64,000 bases of DNA, taken from Sphingomonas_R arantia (lineage in GTDB: Bacteria > Pseudomonadota > Alphaproteobacteria > Sphingomonadales > Sphingomonadaceae). The DNA is taken from positions 124,001-188,000 of the forward strand of contig NZ_JBHUGS010000003.1 of assembly GCF_042682045.1 (NCBI RefSeq). Direction: 5' to 3'. The notes under the pieces are model-generated. The model searched no databases, had not been told where the DNA came from, and saw only the letters and a list, made by a program, of their open reading frames with translations. Shown piece by piece: positions 35,350-45,272 of this stretch (position 1 is the first letter of the stretch; every line of letters begins with the position of its first letter). A program made the translations under genes and the position numbers.

Positions 35350-36435
35350 TCACGCGGAAACTGACGAACCGGTCTGGTGCAGCAGGGATCGACCCAACGG
35401 TTCTGACAGCAGTCGAGCGTCACTAGACTGACAGCGGGGCATTACGTCCGCCTCCAGCGCCGAGATCGTATCCAACGCTGCATCGACCGGTAGGTTACCG
35501 AATAGAGCGTGAACTGAGACGTAGTTGACCCCCGTCTCTTCAAGATGGCGGCAGAGCTGGTCCCGAACGGTCGCCGCGCTACCGACCAGCACCATGTCAG
35601 CCGCGATCGCACTATCGATCTCGGCGTTGATTCTGTAGGGCGGGGTAATACCCTTGTGCCGCCAGAGTGCGGTCAGCGTTTCGTACCAGTACCGGTAGGC
35701 CGGTGCTGCAAGCGCACGGGCACGCGCGTCCGTCTCCGCGATAACGATCATGCGCAGCATTCCCCGGAAAGGTTCGGGCCCAGTCTCGCTCTGTGCATGT
35801 CGGTGGGAAAGGTAGAGATCATTGAGCGCACGAACGCCATTGTTCGGTCCGAGGCAGAGCATGTGGACATTGGTTTTTGCTGCCCAGGATACGGTTGCCG
35901 GATTTGAAGTACCGCACCAGAGGGGTGGATGTGGAAGCTGAAACGGTCTCAATTCAATTGGCACGTCGTTGAACTGGTAATGGTTTCCGTCATAATTCAA
36001 TTCGCCTCCCGCCATCGCCGTTAAAACGATGCTCAAGGTTTCCTCGTACCGTTCCGACAATTCGTTGGAGCTTATGCCGAAGAACTCATGCTCCATCGGC
36101 ACCGCTCCTTTACCAACGCCAAGATCCAGTCGCCCTCTGCTGATCTGGTCGAGCATGCAGATCTCCTCGAATGCCCGAAGCGGATGATAGAGCGGCAAAA
36201 GCATGACCATAGGTCCAAGCCGAATGCGTGCGGTACGTTGCGCGGCGGCCGCAAGAAACAGATTCGGTGAGCTCGCCAAACCATGCGGCGTGCCGTGATG
36301 CTCCGCTACGTGATAGGAATACAAGCTGGTGCGGTCGCATTCTTCGATAAACCTGAGGCGCTCGGAGTAATGCTTTGAGAGATCGTCGCCTGACTGGTCG
36401 AGGTGATCGAAGATCCCGAAAGTTGGCTGGGGCAT
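35350..36435 (-). CDS. LLM-class flavin-dependent oxidoreductase (luciferase-like)
   Basis: The 361-aa TIM-barrel protein begins FGIFDHLDQSGDDLSKHYSE and contains YHVAEHHGTPHGLASSPNLF, RIRLGPMVMLLPLYHPLRAF and GRLDLGVGKGA, all typical of the bacterial luciferase family. These enzymes use FMNH2 supplied by a reductase to oxidise a small molecule. No partner reductase is nearby. ATG 36435 follows AGGGAAC at a moderate distance. It lies 53 bp after a small membrane protein frame on the same strand. Confidence 0.9.
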   Translation of the reverse strand: MPQPTFGIFDHLDQSGDDLSKHYSERLRFIEECDRTSLYSYHVAEHHGTPHGLASSPNLFLAAAAQRTARIRLGPMVMLLPLYHPLRAFEEICMLDQISRGRLDLGVGKGAVPMEHEFFGISSNELSERYEETLSIVLTAMAGGELNYDGNHYQFNDVPIELRPFQLPHPPLWCGTSNPATVSWAAKTNVHMLCLGPNNGVRALNDLYLSHRHAQSETGPEPFRGMLRMIVIAETDARARALAAPAYRYWYETLTALWRHKGITPPYRINAEIDSAIAADMVLVGSAATVRDQLCRHLEETGVNYVSVHALFGNLPVDAALDTISALEADVMPRCQSSDARLLSEPLGRSLLHQTGSSVSA

Positions 36436-36488
36436 GGATTTAGTTCCCTAGGAATATCGAACAGCGTGGCGAATTGCGCTGTGACGAC

Positions 36489-36743
36489 TTAGAAAGAATG
36501 GGGTCGGACGAGCTCGCGCTCCGGCTGGGCTGGAACTCTTGTCGAAGGGCGGTCACTGCAAGCAATAATAAGAGCGATCGCCACTGCCCAGGCTACAGGG
36601 ACCGACAGTTGCAAGATCAAACCGAAGCCGGACATACCGAAGCCCGTGATTAGTGGCGTCCCGGGCAAGGGAAAGGCTCCTTCCGTTACTCCGTCATCTG
36701 ACCGAGTGGCAATCGGCGGGGCGAGACTGTTGGGTCGTGACAT
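36489..36743 (-). CDS. Small predicted membrane protein, unknown
   Basis: An 84-aa frame with one hydrophobic segment (about residues 36-62, GFGLILQLSVPVAWAVAIAL and on) and polar ends. ATG 36743 has GGAG 6 bases upstream. It is 53 bp before the LLM gene. I do not recognise it; the ribosome binding site and membrane segment favour a real gene, but it may be spurious. Confidence 0.4.
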   Translation of the reverse strand: MSRPNSLAPPIATRSDDGVTEGAFPLPGTPLITGFGMSGFGLILQLSVPVAWAVAIALIIACSDRPSTRVPAQPERELVRPHSF

Positions 36744-37122
36744 ACAATCACTCCGTCATAGAGCGGAAACGGTAGCTTGAGAATTATCCCTGTCCGTCCG
36801 TTATCCTACGACGTAGCCGCGCGCCGTCTGCATATTGCCGCCAATGTTGCAAGATTGCTTCGAGGCCCCGATTTAAGAGTGCACTGCGCTGATGACGCTC
36901 TCGCGCCGCGCACGCTGATGCGAGAGGGCCCGGAACCTATGTCATCCACCCATTGCCCCCGTCCACCCCATGACACCCAGTGTGACTTTGACATGACAGA
37001 GTCGTTTCGCGGAGAATTTCGTCAGTTACCGTTGTAATGGATGGGAACGAGGACAGGTAAGGGAGCCTACACCTGGACCAAAGCCCCCTGCCCCCGCATA
37101 GTCGTGCAGCACCGCTGTCCGG
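36744..37122. other. Intergenic region between small membrane protein and O-methyltransferase
   Basis: About 380 bp. A plus-strand frame of 86 codons shows no recognisable domain or ribosome binding site. It should hold the promoter of the LLM/small-ORF unit and the end of the methyltransferase transcript. Confidence 0.4.
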
Positions 37123-38190
37123 CTACTTCCGCGCCAAGATCAAAGTTCCCTTGTCCGCAGGAACTAGCGTGTGCGAGCTCAGCTGCGAAAAGCCGGCATC
37201 GCTCAGCATCCCCGCCAGTTCGCCATAGCCGAGCGTATCGGTACCGGTTTCGACCAAGAGGGTCAGGCGGAAAGCGGCCAAGAACAGTGCCGGCGTGGTT
37301 TCTACGGGGTAGTCGTGGATAATCAGGCTGCCGCCGGGCCGCATCGTCTTTGCAAGATGCGCAAAGACAGCCCGATTGTCTTCTCGGCTCATGTTGTGCG
37401 CGACCGACAGATAGAGCACAATATCGTAATCCTGCCCCCAATCGCAGGAGCGTATATCACCTTGACGAAGCTCGATACGGTCCGCGAGCGATCTATGACC
37501 GATCCTTTTCGCGGTTTCGTGGAGCGCACTTTCCAGATCGACGATAACGGCTCGTACGCCAGGATGGCGATCGCAGAACGCCATCGCATGAAGCCCGTGC
37601 GACCCGCCAAGATCCAGGAGGCGCAACGGCCCGTCCGACAATGGCGCCAGCTCCAGCAGGTCGGGCGCCAGATGTCTTGCAAACGTCGCCATGTACCGCG
37701 CGAAGTTACGTCCCAGTTCGGGGCGCTCTTCCATCCGATCCCAGAGCAGCTGAGACGGCAACCCGTTCCGAACCGCCTCGCCAAGGTCATCCATGATTGG
37801 CCAAGCATCACCCGTCCAGACAAGGCCCGAGCGGTAATCGACGGAACCCCAGCTCGTAAACCAACGCATGGTCCTGGGCGCGTTGGCGAACCGATCATCT
37901 TGTCGGTCAACGTGTCCCGTGAGCACGAGAAAGTCGGCAAGGCGCGCGAGACCGGCCTCGTCGGCCCCGACTGCCTCGGCAAGCCGCTCGATTGTCAGCG
38001 GTCCGTTCGCCAGCGCTTCGAAGAGACCGGTTCTGCCAGCCGCGATAAGCGCCGAGGCGCGCATCATCGAGATATAAGCATCCATCATGGGCATGCTGTC
38101 GGCTAGACTCGACGTTCCGGTCCGATGACGCTCGTCGTCAGAGTCCGGTCCATAGATCACCGACCCGGACAGGCCTTCGTTCAATTCCAT
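37123..38190 (-). CDS. SAM-dependent O-methyltransferase, family 2
   Basis: A 355-aa protein of the plant-type/CrtF-like O-methyltransferase group. It has an N-terminal winged-helix dimerisation domain (about residues 45-120, TGLFEALANGPLTIERLAEA) and a Rossmann fold with LLDLGGSHGLHAMAF for SAM. The catalytic region has IVLYLSVAHNMSRED and GGSLIIHDYP. It methylates a hydroxyl on a small molecule such as a polyketide or phenol; substrate unknown. ATG 38190 fits GAGGAC at 8 bases. A 19-bp palindrome lies about 290 bp upstream. Confidence 0.85.
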   Translation of the reverse strand: MELNEGLSGSVIYGPDSDDERHRTGTSSLADSMPMMDAYISMMRASALIAAGRTGLFEALANGPLTIERLAEAVGADEAGLARLADFLVLTGHVDRQDDRFANAPRTMRWFTSWGSVDYRSGLVWTGDAWPIMDDLGEAVRNGLPSQLLWDRMEERPELGRNFARYMATFARHLAPDLLELAPLSDGPLRLLDLGGSHGLHAMAFCDRHPGVRAVIVDLESALHETAKRIGHRSLADRIELRQGDIRSCDWGQDYDIVLYLSVAHNMSREDNRAVFAHLAKTMRPGGSLIIHDYPVETTPALFLAAFRLTLLVETGTDTLGYGELAGMLSDAGFSQLSSHTLVPADKGTLILARK

Positions 38191-38482
38191 GGCCACGTCC
38201 TCGGATCACAAACACAGGAGGCATTTTTGCCGTGGAACGTGGCGGGCCGGTTTCCGGACCCAGAATTGAGGCTACAATTGAAACCCGGGAAACCGGGATG
38301 ATGGACTTCCGCGAATAGGGTAAATGGACCGGTATGATATTAGACTTGGTTGCCACAAGGAACGCCTTACGGCAGCCTCCGACACCGTTCATCATTTGAT
38401 GACATTTAGGTCACAGGTAGTTCGACGGCCCATTCAAGACTTTCCAAAACATTTCGTTTGCAAATTACCTCTCAGGATATTG

Positions 38483-38501
38483 ATGTGATATCTAATCACA
38501 T
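38483..38501. promoter_or_regulatory. Candidate operator, ATGTGAT-ATCTA-ATCACAT
   Basis: A perfect 7-bp inverted repeat with a 5-bp spacer, in an AT-rich stretch between the O-methyltransferase start and the TonB gene end. It resembles a CRP/FNR site (TGTGA...TCACA) but the spacer is one base longer (N7 instead of N6). It may be read by one of the regulators in this region. Confidence 0.45.
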
Positions 38502-38541
38502 TATTTCTAAGTATAGATGAATAGCCCGCCGATGTTTAACG

Positions 38542-38555
38542 GCGTGAGTTCACGC
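38542..38555. repeat. Short palindrome GCGTGA-GT-TCACGC
   Basis: A perfect 6-bp inverted repeat with a 2-base centre, 56 bp after the TonB receptor stop in transcription direction. It could end that transcript or be part of the methyltransferase control region; there is no T-run, so a classical intrinsic terminator is unlikely. Confidence 0.3.
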
Positions 38556-38611
38556 AACCTTTACGGCACTGATATTTTATAGCCATAGCGACTTTACGCT
38601 ATTGAGCTTGA

Positions 38612-40954
38612 TCATAATCGCAGTGATAGCGTCACGCCGTAGGTCGCCGGGTTGCCGGCGTACCGCCGGACGTTGTCTACGAACTTCGCCACATTCGTCC
38701 AATAATATCTGTCGAAGACATTGCGGCCGTAGACTTGGAGACGCCATCGGCCATCGCGCGTCACCGTGCCCGCTCGTAGATCGACTAGAGCATAGGATTT
38801 CAAGGCCAGCAGCGGCTCAGCACCAAACCCTGCGGTAGTCGCACTGCGGAAATTGAGGCTACCGCCGGCAAATACATCAAACGAACGCCCTATCGTCCAT
38901 TGATATTGCGCGTCCCCGACAACCTGCGCACGCGGAGTGTAGGGAAACGGATTGCCTACAAAGTCCCGTTCCACGCCCAGGATGGAATAGTTAACGAAAT
39001 TATCGGTCACCTTGCTGCCGAGCCATGTGCCTGCGACGCTCAGCTTCAACCCGTTGTTCGGGTGCAGCTCGATCGAACCTTCGACTCCCATGATGCGCGA
39101 CTGAGGCACGTTGACGAGAGTCTCGAGCGCACCCAGCAGCGTCGGCGCGACCAAGGTCCGACCACGTACCTGCTTGTCGCTGTAATCGTAATAGAAGGCA
39201 GCAGCAGTAAGGAGCACGCGACGATCGAGAAGGGTAGCCTTCGCTCCGACTTCGTAGGCGAGTACCGTCTCCTGCTTCGCCGCGACGATCTGCGCTATCC
39301 CAAGGCCGTTGATGGTCGGCGCACTGCCGCCCTTATAACCACGGCTGGCGTTGGCGTAGACGAGCAGGTTGCCGTCCTCGTTCCAGTCGATCCCGGCCCG
39401 CCAGGCCAAATTTCGCTGGTCGAGCCTGCCGCGCGCCTCTCCCGGGTCAAGGTTGCCATCCACCATCAGGCATTCTCCCACGCGGATCGTAGCAAGCGGT
39501 GCGAGTCCACGTGCTGCGCGCAAGGAATCATAGAGTGCGGTGATCGCCAGCCCCCCACCGGCGTCCGCAACGCGCGCACAGCCACGATAGTCGAGGTCAG
39601 CCGCGGTCCAACGTGAGCCGCCATGAAGCACAAGCCCATCTGCGATGGTCCAATCAAAGCTTCCGAATGCCGCCACGGTGGCGAACACTTGACGGTAGGT
39701 TTGAGACGTCCCGATTAGTTCTCCGAAAGGCAGCGTGGCAAAGTTGGTCGTCGAATACCGGAAGTCGACGCGGTTATCCTCGATAGCCCTGTCATGGGAG
39801 TAGATCCCACCGACGGTCCAACGCAGTGACCCAAGCGTCCCTGACAAGCGCAGTTCCTGATATAGCGAGTCATTATATCCGCCCGCCGCCGTACGGACGT
39901 TGTTGTAAGCGGTACCGTCCTGATCGGTGACCTGATCAATGTCGAACCGTAGATATCCGGACAGCGAAGTCAGGACCATGTCGGACTCGAGATCGAATTC
40001 CTGTCGTAGCGACACTTGATAGAAGCTATTGTCTTTATCAAGGGCGATATCCGGGTCCCAGTCGGCCGCACGATTGTTCGGCGGGGCGGACGGGTAGTTC
40101 GCCAGCGCGGGGATCTCGGACGCTAGTCGCGTGCTGCTTGGGACGAAGGCCAGCAACTGCGCAGATTGGGTATCACCCCGATCCTTGAATCCGTTCACGT
40201 TGAGCAGCATGCGAACGGTCGATGCCGGAGACCATTCGAAAAGTGCGCGACCCTGTAGCATGTCACGACGACCGAGGGTGTCGGCACGCGTGTAGCTACG
40301 CTGCCAGTCGCCGCCGCGCTCGATCCGTCCGGCAACGCGGATACGCATTGACCCTGTGATCGGTCCGCTCACGAAGCCGGCGGCATCAACTGTGTTAAAC
40401 CTGCCGACACCTAGATCGACTCCCGCTTTCAAAACCTCAGTCGGCTTGGCGGCGATATAGTTGATCGCACCACCGGTCGAATTCTGACCAAACAGCGTTC
40501 CTTGAGGACCCTTCAGTACTTCCACGCGCTCGAGATCAAGTGACGCACCGGGTGCCATGATCGAAAATGGTAACGAGACCTCGTCGAGATAGACGCTTAC
40601 CGCTGGCCGGTTGCCGATCGTCGTATCGAAGAAGCCAATGCCGCGGATCGAATAGACCGGGTTGGAGGAACCACTCTCGACATAAGACAGGCCGGGAGTG
40701 AGCTTTGCGAGGTCCTGCAAGGTGTTGACGCCGCGTTCGCGCAGCGCTTGTCCAGAGACGGCGGTCACCGACATCGGCACGTCGGAAAGCGCCTCCGAAC
40801 GGCGCTGCGCGGTAACGACGATATCGCGACCGTCGTACCTGAACTGAGGCTGCTGCGTTTCCGGGACGACAGCGTTCTGTGCGTGAGCGCCATCGACGAC
40901 GAGGGTCGCAACCGCGATGATCGCCAAAGACGTAATCGGGACCGGCATGCCCAT
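38612..40954 (-). CDS. TonB-dependent outer membrane receptor
   Basis: About 780 aa with a signal peptide (ATLVVDGAHAQ), then a TonB box-like DIVVTAQRRSE and a plug domain with YSIRGIGFF and VEVLKGPQGTLFGQNSTGG. A large 22-strand barrel ends in YGVTLSLRL, a terminal aromatic/Leu strand. It is of the sphingomonad type that imports siderophores, sugars or aromatic compounds. The start is taken at ATG 40954. The gene is the last of a minus-strand unit with an esterase (130 bp upstream), suggesting uptake followed by hydrolysis of an ester. Confidence 0.9.
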   Translation of the reverse strand: MGMPVPITSLAIIAVATLVVDGAHAQNAVVPETQQPQFRYDGRDIVVTAQRRSEALSDVPMSVTAVSGQALRERGVNTLQDLAKLTPGLSYVESGSSNPVYSIRGIGFFDTTIGNRPAVSVYLDEVSLPFSIMAPGASLDLERVEVLKGPQGTLFGQNSTGGAINYIAAKPTEVLKAGVDLGVGRFNTVDAAGFVSGPITGSMRIRVAGRIERGGDWQRSYTRADTLGRRDMLQGRALFEWSPASTVRMLLNVNGFKDRGDTQSAQLLAFVPSSTRLASEIPALANYPSAPPNNRAADWDPDIALDKDNSFYQVSLRQEFDLESDMVLTSLSGYLRFDIDQVTDQDGTAYNNVRTAAGGYNDSLYQELRLSGTLGSLRWTVGGIYSHDRAIEDNRVDFRYSTTNFATLPFGELIGTSQTYRQVFATVAAFGSFDWTIADGLVLHGGSRWTAADLDYRGCARVADAGGGLAITALYDSLRAARGLAPLATIRVGECLMVDGNLDPGEARGRLDQRNLAWRAGIDWNEDGNLLVYANASRGYKGGSAPTINGLGIAQIVAAKQETVLAYEVGAKATLLDRRVLLTAAAFYYDYSDKQVRGRTLVAPTLLGALETLVNVPQSRIMGVEGSIELHPNNGLKLSVAGTWLGSKVTDNFVNYSILGVERDFVGNPFPYTPRAQVVGDAQYQWTIGRSFDVFAGGSLNFRSATTAGFGAEPLLALKSYALVDLRAGTVTRDGRWRLQVYGRNVFDRYYWTNVAKFVDNVRRYAGNPATYGVTLSLRL

Positions 40955-41083
40955 CTGCGAACACTGCCCCCGCCTGACAAGCGTCGTGGGTGACGGATGA
41001 TCGGGATAGCGGCAACGCAACTAACAAAATATCACAAATGGTGTGTCGGTCGATCTGGGGATGAGTGGTGAATGGCCATGATC

Positions 41084-42085
41084 TCATTTAGGGTGGAGCG
41101 CGCTCCGGAGGGCGGCGATCGACTGGGCTGTAGCCCCGCGGCTTGCGGTCGAGCCTCCCAGTACATTGAGCAGCATGAAATCGTGGATCGTACCGTTGTA
41201 ACGAACGCAGGTCGTCGTCACGCCCGCTTCGGCTAGTCGCCGTGCGTACGCTTCGCCACCATCCCGCGCGACGTCATGCTCGGCAACGATTATGAGGGCC
41301 TCGGGCAGGTCATTCAGATCGGTCAGCGGCGCCGAGAGCGGGAAAGCGGTCGTGGCCAGGCGTTGTCGGTCTTTTCGGAACGCTTCGTTGGCGCGCCCAC
41401 ACAGAGCGTTCCTCGGCAGCCAGCCCTCAATCGTTTCCGCCGCCGAGGCATCGATCAGCGCCGGATCCTCGACAATTGGATATAGTAGAAGCTGCAAGGC
41501 GATCTCTGGGCCACGGCGCACCTTGGCAAGCATCGTGACTGCGCTTGCCATGGCCCCTCCCGAGCAGTCGCCAGCGATCGCGATACGGGATGCGTCGAGG
41601 CCGAGCGCTCCGCATTCCTTCACAACGCCGCACAGCACCGCATAGGCCTGCTCGACCTGGACGGGGTGATGCGCCTCCGGCGCAAGCGTGTAGTTGACGA
41701 AGACGACCGCAGCGCGTGCACCGTTCGCTAGCGCCCGGATCAACCGATCATAGATGACCGCATCCCCCATCACCCACCCGCCACCATGGATATAGAGAAT
41801 GATTGGGAGTGGCTCTGCTGCGTCAGTCGGTAGGACGATCCGCGCAACGACCCAGCCATATTCGCCAGCGTCGAACCGAACCTCCTGGAGGGCCGCAGGC
41901 TCCGCGAGGGGCATCATTGCCTGGAGGCGCGCCAAGGCAACCCTTGCCTCGGGCACGGGCATGAGATGCGGTGACACTTCGCCCGCGCGCTCGCGCGCCC
42001 GCAGGAAGGTCGCGACCGCACTGTCCAGGACCATCGGCCTACGCGCATTCAGTGCGCCTTTGGCGCGATCGGGTGCCTGGGTCAT
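41084..42085 (-). CDS. Alpha/beta hydrolase, HSL-family esterase
   Basis: A 333-aa hydrolase of the hormone-sensitive-lipase family. The oxyanion-hole HGGGW is at residues 100-104, nucleophile Ser175 in GDCSGG, Asp271 (VAEHD) and His301 (IHDFM). It should hydrolyse short-chain carboxyl esters in the cytoplasm. No signal peptide is seen. It lies between a large regulator and the TonB receptor, all on the minus strand, and may process the receptor's substrate. The Ser motif GDCSGG instead of GDSAGG is unusual but within the family range. Confidence 0.88.
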   Translation of the reverse strand: MTQAPDRAKGALNARRPMVLDSAVATFLRARERAGEVSPHLMPVPEARVALARLQAMMPLAEPAALQEVRFDAGEYGWVVARIVLPTDAAEPLPIILYIHGGGWVMGDAVIYDRLIRALANGARAAVVFVNYTLAPEAHHPVQVEQAYAVLCGVVKECGALGLDASRIAIAGDCSGGAMASAVTMLAKVRRGPEIALQLLLYPIVEDPALIDASAAETIEGWLPRNALCGRANEAFRKDRQRLATTAFPLSAPLTDLNDLPEALIIVAEHDVARDGGEAYARRLAEAGVTTTCVRYNGTIHDFMLLNVLGGSTASRGATAQSIAALRSALHPK

Positions 42086-42170
42086 TGTCCGGTTGTCCAG
42101 TCGTTCTCAGCGACTATCGGCTTTTCGGACCCCGAACGCGTGTTAAGAGATGTAAATCATGCTCTTCCGG

Positions 42171-45122
42171 TCAGTCTGGATCACGTATGTTAGCTAGCGT
42201 CGCGGTGGCTTCGAGCAGATCCGCGCTTTGGCGCCCCTCGGTGAAGCGTCCGACAATCGGCGCCAGTACCGCGACAGCTTCGGCGTTTCGACCCAGTTCG
42301 CTTAGGCGCCGGGCAAGACTGGTGGCGGCGCGCAAAGCCCAGGCCAGGGCACCCTGCCTTTCAGCGAGCGCAAGTGCGACGCGGAATGTCGCAACGCCGG
42401 CATCCGCATCCACCGAGCGCCCGATCTCGATCTCGCCCCGACGTCGATGCAGTTCCGGCAACAACCATTGCTCGCCGGTCCTGTCGCAAGCCTCCAGAGC
42501 CTCCATCAGACGAGCGTCGGCCTCGTCGTGTTGCCCAAGAAGAGTAAGACCCCGCGCCAGCGTCATCAGGAACGAGGTCCGGTAGTGGCCGAACCCGGAA
42601 CGTTCGAGGGCCGCCATGGCAGGACGCAGGCGGGCAAGCGCCCAGGCGACATTCCCTTCGTCGATAGCCAGCTCCGCCTCGAAACAAACCGCATAGGTGT
42701 GCCAGACGTCAAGCGCTCGCGCGGCGGTCCGCTGGCGGAGGATCCCAATATAGCGCTTTGCGGCGTCCCGGTCGCAGGCGAGCAGTGCGATAGGACAAGC
42801 CGAAACGGTCAGGACGTTGCACAAGGTCATCGTGTGATCGAGCGCAAGAGCGGCCTCGACGTTTTCTGTGATGTCGCTCAGCGCGGTGTCCGTCCTACCT
42901 CGCAGCCATAATATCCGCCCTCGCATGATGCGGGCAGCGATGCGCTGGTCAAACTGATAGCGCACTGCCTCGATGTACGGCGCTGGCACGGCGTAGAGCC
43001 TCAGCATCCGCTCGATCGCGGCCTCAGCTTCGTCGTGTCTCCCCAAAAAGTGCAAAGCCGAACCGATCATGCGGTCCGCCACGAGTAGATCGTCATGGCC
43101 ATCGGTGCCCGTGGCGGTATCACGAAAGCGAGTTGCCAAGTTGAGCGCGCGAGCAAACTCACCATGGTTGATGGCCTCGGCCCATAGCGCCCGCAACGCT
43201 CGCAATTGATAGTCTATATCGCCCAAGCCCTTTGCGAGACCGAATGCTAGGTCCCACGCGCTATTGGCCTGCTTCACGCTGGAGATCGCGTACATTTGAA
43301 GGCCACCCAATGCAGCGTAAAGATGCATGACTTGGCGCTGATCCCCCCCGGCGAAATTGTCCGATGCCGCGATCGCGCGTTGGACCCACTCAAGCGACTC
43401 ATCGACGAGCGAAAGCTGCGACCAGAGTGGCGCGGCAGTAATGACCAGTGCAACACCGAGCGGAATCTCGCCGTCCGGTCCGAAGGCCCAGCGCAGTGCA
43501 GCGCGCAAATCTTCGATCCGCTCTACGCGAGTATCATCGGTGTCGGCAACGATGCCGGACTCTACTAGCCCTGCCGCTGCTTCGAACGTCAGTCGCACGT
43601 GTTCGGCATGTCGCGCAGCCAGCCTGTTGCCTTCACCGCTCGCCTGAAGCTTATCTCGCGCGTACGACCGCGTCGTATCGAGGAGCCGATAATCAACCCT
43701 GCCATCGTTGAAATTGACTACCACCAGCGACTTCGCGACAAGATCACCCACACCGGCAAAGATGTCCGCCTCGTCTGCAGCATCGTCGGAACAGACCCGA
43801 TCTGCATCTACAAGACTGAACGGGCCTTGGAAAACCGCCAGTCGAGCAAGCAAGGTCTGCTCGGCTGGGGACAGAAGATCGTAGCTCCAGTCGAGCACCG
43901 CGCGCAAAGTCTGATGCCGCGGCAATGCCGTCCGGCGTCCGTGATGGAGAGATCGAAACCTATCGCCGATCTGCATCGAGAGGTCGCGGATGGCGATTGC
44001 GTCGACACGGCTCGCCGCAAACTCGATAGCCAACGCGATCCCGTCCAGGCGCCGGCAGATCTCCACAACATGCGGTGCATCTACGTCGAGAAGGGTGTAG
44101 CCGCCCATGGTGTCGGCAGCCCGCTCCACAAAGAGCTGGACCGCAGCAAAACGCATAGCGTCGGCAGCCGAGAGAGGCGCAACGTCAGTCGGCACGGCGA
44201 GCGGCGGCACTCTCTGGACCCATTCGCTCGCGGCGCGCAGCGGCTCCCGACTGGTCGTGAGGATGCTGATGCCATCTGTATAGCGAAGCAGTCCCTCGAC
44301 CAAGGTGGTAACGGCAGCGACAACGTGCTCACAGTTATCGAGAATGATCAGCATCACCCTCCCCCTCAGTGCCGCCGCAAGATCACCGACGGGATCTTCG
44401 GGACGCAAAACGAGGTTGAGTGCGGCTGCGACGGTTCCAACCACGGATGCCGAATCGACAACAGGCGACAGATCAACAAACAAGACGCCGTCGACATAAG
44501 CCGGTTGCAGGGCTCTGGCGACGACGAGTGCAACCGTCGTCTTCCCAATCCCGCCAGGTCCGGCGATCGTGGTGAGCCGTCGTTCGGCCGTCTGTTCCAC
44601 CAGCAGCTCTACGAGATCCTCCCGCCCGATGACACGGGTGAGCATCGTTGGGAGCGTCCGGGCCTTGTTCGCCTCGGGAATGGAGAGCACCCCGGCTGGC
44701 TCAGTGCTGCCGCTCAGTGAAGTTTGCAGTGTTCCGACGAACGAGTAGCCCCTGCCCGGGACATTCGCGATGAATCGGGCTCCGTCATGGCCATCGCGCA
44801 GCGCTTTCCGGATTGCGGCTATGTGCACCCTCAGGCTCGTCTCCTCGACAGTAACGCCCGCCCAGACGCGGGCGACGATCGCATCGTTGGGAATGATCTC
44901 TCCCGGCTGCTCGAGGAGTATCGTCAGAATGTCGAGCGCCCGACTGCCGAGCGGTAGCCGCTGGCCGGCTTCCAGCAGAAGGCGCTGGCGTGGGAAAAGC
45001 TCGAACCGATCGAAAACATAGCGTTCTTTGGTCAATGTGACATTCCAGATACCCGGGGGACCCAGGGGTTCGACGGCTTCCGAGCCGAACCATGAACTTC
45101 GATCATCGTCGCAGGGTGCCAT
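42171..45122 (-). CDS. Winged-helix transcriptional regulator with STAND-type ATPase and TPR region
   Basis: A protein of about 983 aa starting with an OmpR/CadC-type winged helix (about residues 34-130, FDRFELFPRQRLLLEAGQRL). A P-loop NTPase follows, with Walker A GPGGIGKT (188-195) and Walker B VMLIILDNCEH. The AP-ATPase motif RRLDGIALAIEFAASR comes next, then a long TPR-like helical half. This is the AfsR/MalT-style signal-transducing ATPase layout. The frame opens further upstream by a TTG at 45185. It is divergent from an AraC regulator. A paralogue is at 48964-51771. Confidence 0.85.
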   Translation of the reverse strand: MAPCDDDRSSWFGSEAVEPLGPPGIWNVTLTKERYVFDRFELFPRQRLLLEAGQRLPLGSRALDILTILLEQPGEIIPNDAIVARVWAGVTVEETSLRVHIAAIRKALRDGHDGARFIANVPGRGYSFVGTLQTSLSGSTEPAGVLSIPEANKARTLPTMLTRVIGREDLVELLVEQTAERRLTTIAGPGGIGKTTVALVVARALQPAYVDGVLFVDLSPVVDSASVVGTVAAALNLVLRPEDPVGDLAAALRGRVMLIILDNCEHVVAAVTTLVEGLLRYTDGISILTTSREPLRAASEWVQRVPPLAVPTDVAPLSAADAMRFAAVQLFVERAADTMGGYTLLDVDAPHVVEICRRLDGIALAIEFAASRVDAIAIRDLSMQIGDRFRSLHHGRRTALPRHQTLRAVLDWSYDLLSPAEQTLLARLAVFQGPFSLVDADRVCSDDAADEADIFAGVGDLVAKSLVVVNFNDGRVDYRLLDTTRSYARDKLQASGEGNRLAARHAEHVRLTFEAAAGLVESGIVADTDDTRVERIEDLRAALRWAFGPDGEIPLGVALVITAAPLWSQLSLVDESLEWVQRAIAASDNFAGGDQRQVMHLYAALGGLQMYAISSVKQANSAWDLAFGLAKGLGDIDYQLRALRALWAEAINHGEFARALNLATRFRDTATGTDGHDDLLVADRMIGSALHFLGRHDEAEAAIERMLRLYAVPAPYIEAVRYQFDQRIAARIMRGRILWLRGRTDTALSDITENVEAALALDHTMTLCNVLTVSACPIALLACDRDAAKRYIGILRQRTAARALDVWHTYAVCFEAELAIDEGNVAWALARLRPAMAALERSGFGHYRTSFLMTLARGLTLLGQHDEADARLMEALEACDRTGEQWLLPELHRRRGEIEIGRSVDADAGVATFRVALALAERQGALAWALRAATSLARRLSELGRNAEAVAVLAPIVGRFTEGRQSADLLEATATLANIRDPD

Positions 45123-45272
45123 CCTCGGCGCTGGTATGGGCTTGTCCTCACAGGCGAGCGATACCGATCTGACACGATGCCGCAAGCAAGGCCGGGACCG
45201 TCTACGATCGTTTCACGTTTTCTAACACTCGTTCTCATGTGCTTACGAGCCTCCCGGGATCGTTCGCTCTAC

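Noticed and set aside
37171..38106. A 311-codon plus-strand frame opposite the O-methyltransferase
   Set aside because: Antisense shadow of a gene with clear SAM-binding motifs.
38484..38500. A true CRP binding site
   Set aside because: The half-sites match but the spacer is 7 bases instead of 6; kept only as a general candidate operator.
43599..44720. A 373-codon plus-strand frame opposite the STAND ATPase regulator
   Set aside because: Lies entirely within the regulator gene, has no ribosome binding site and no recognisable domain.
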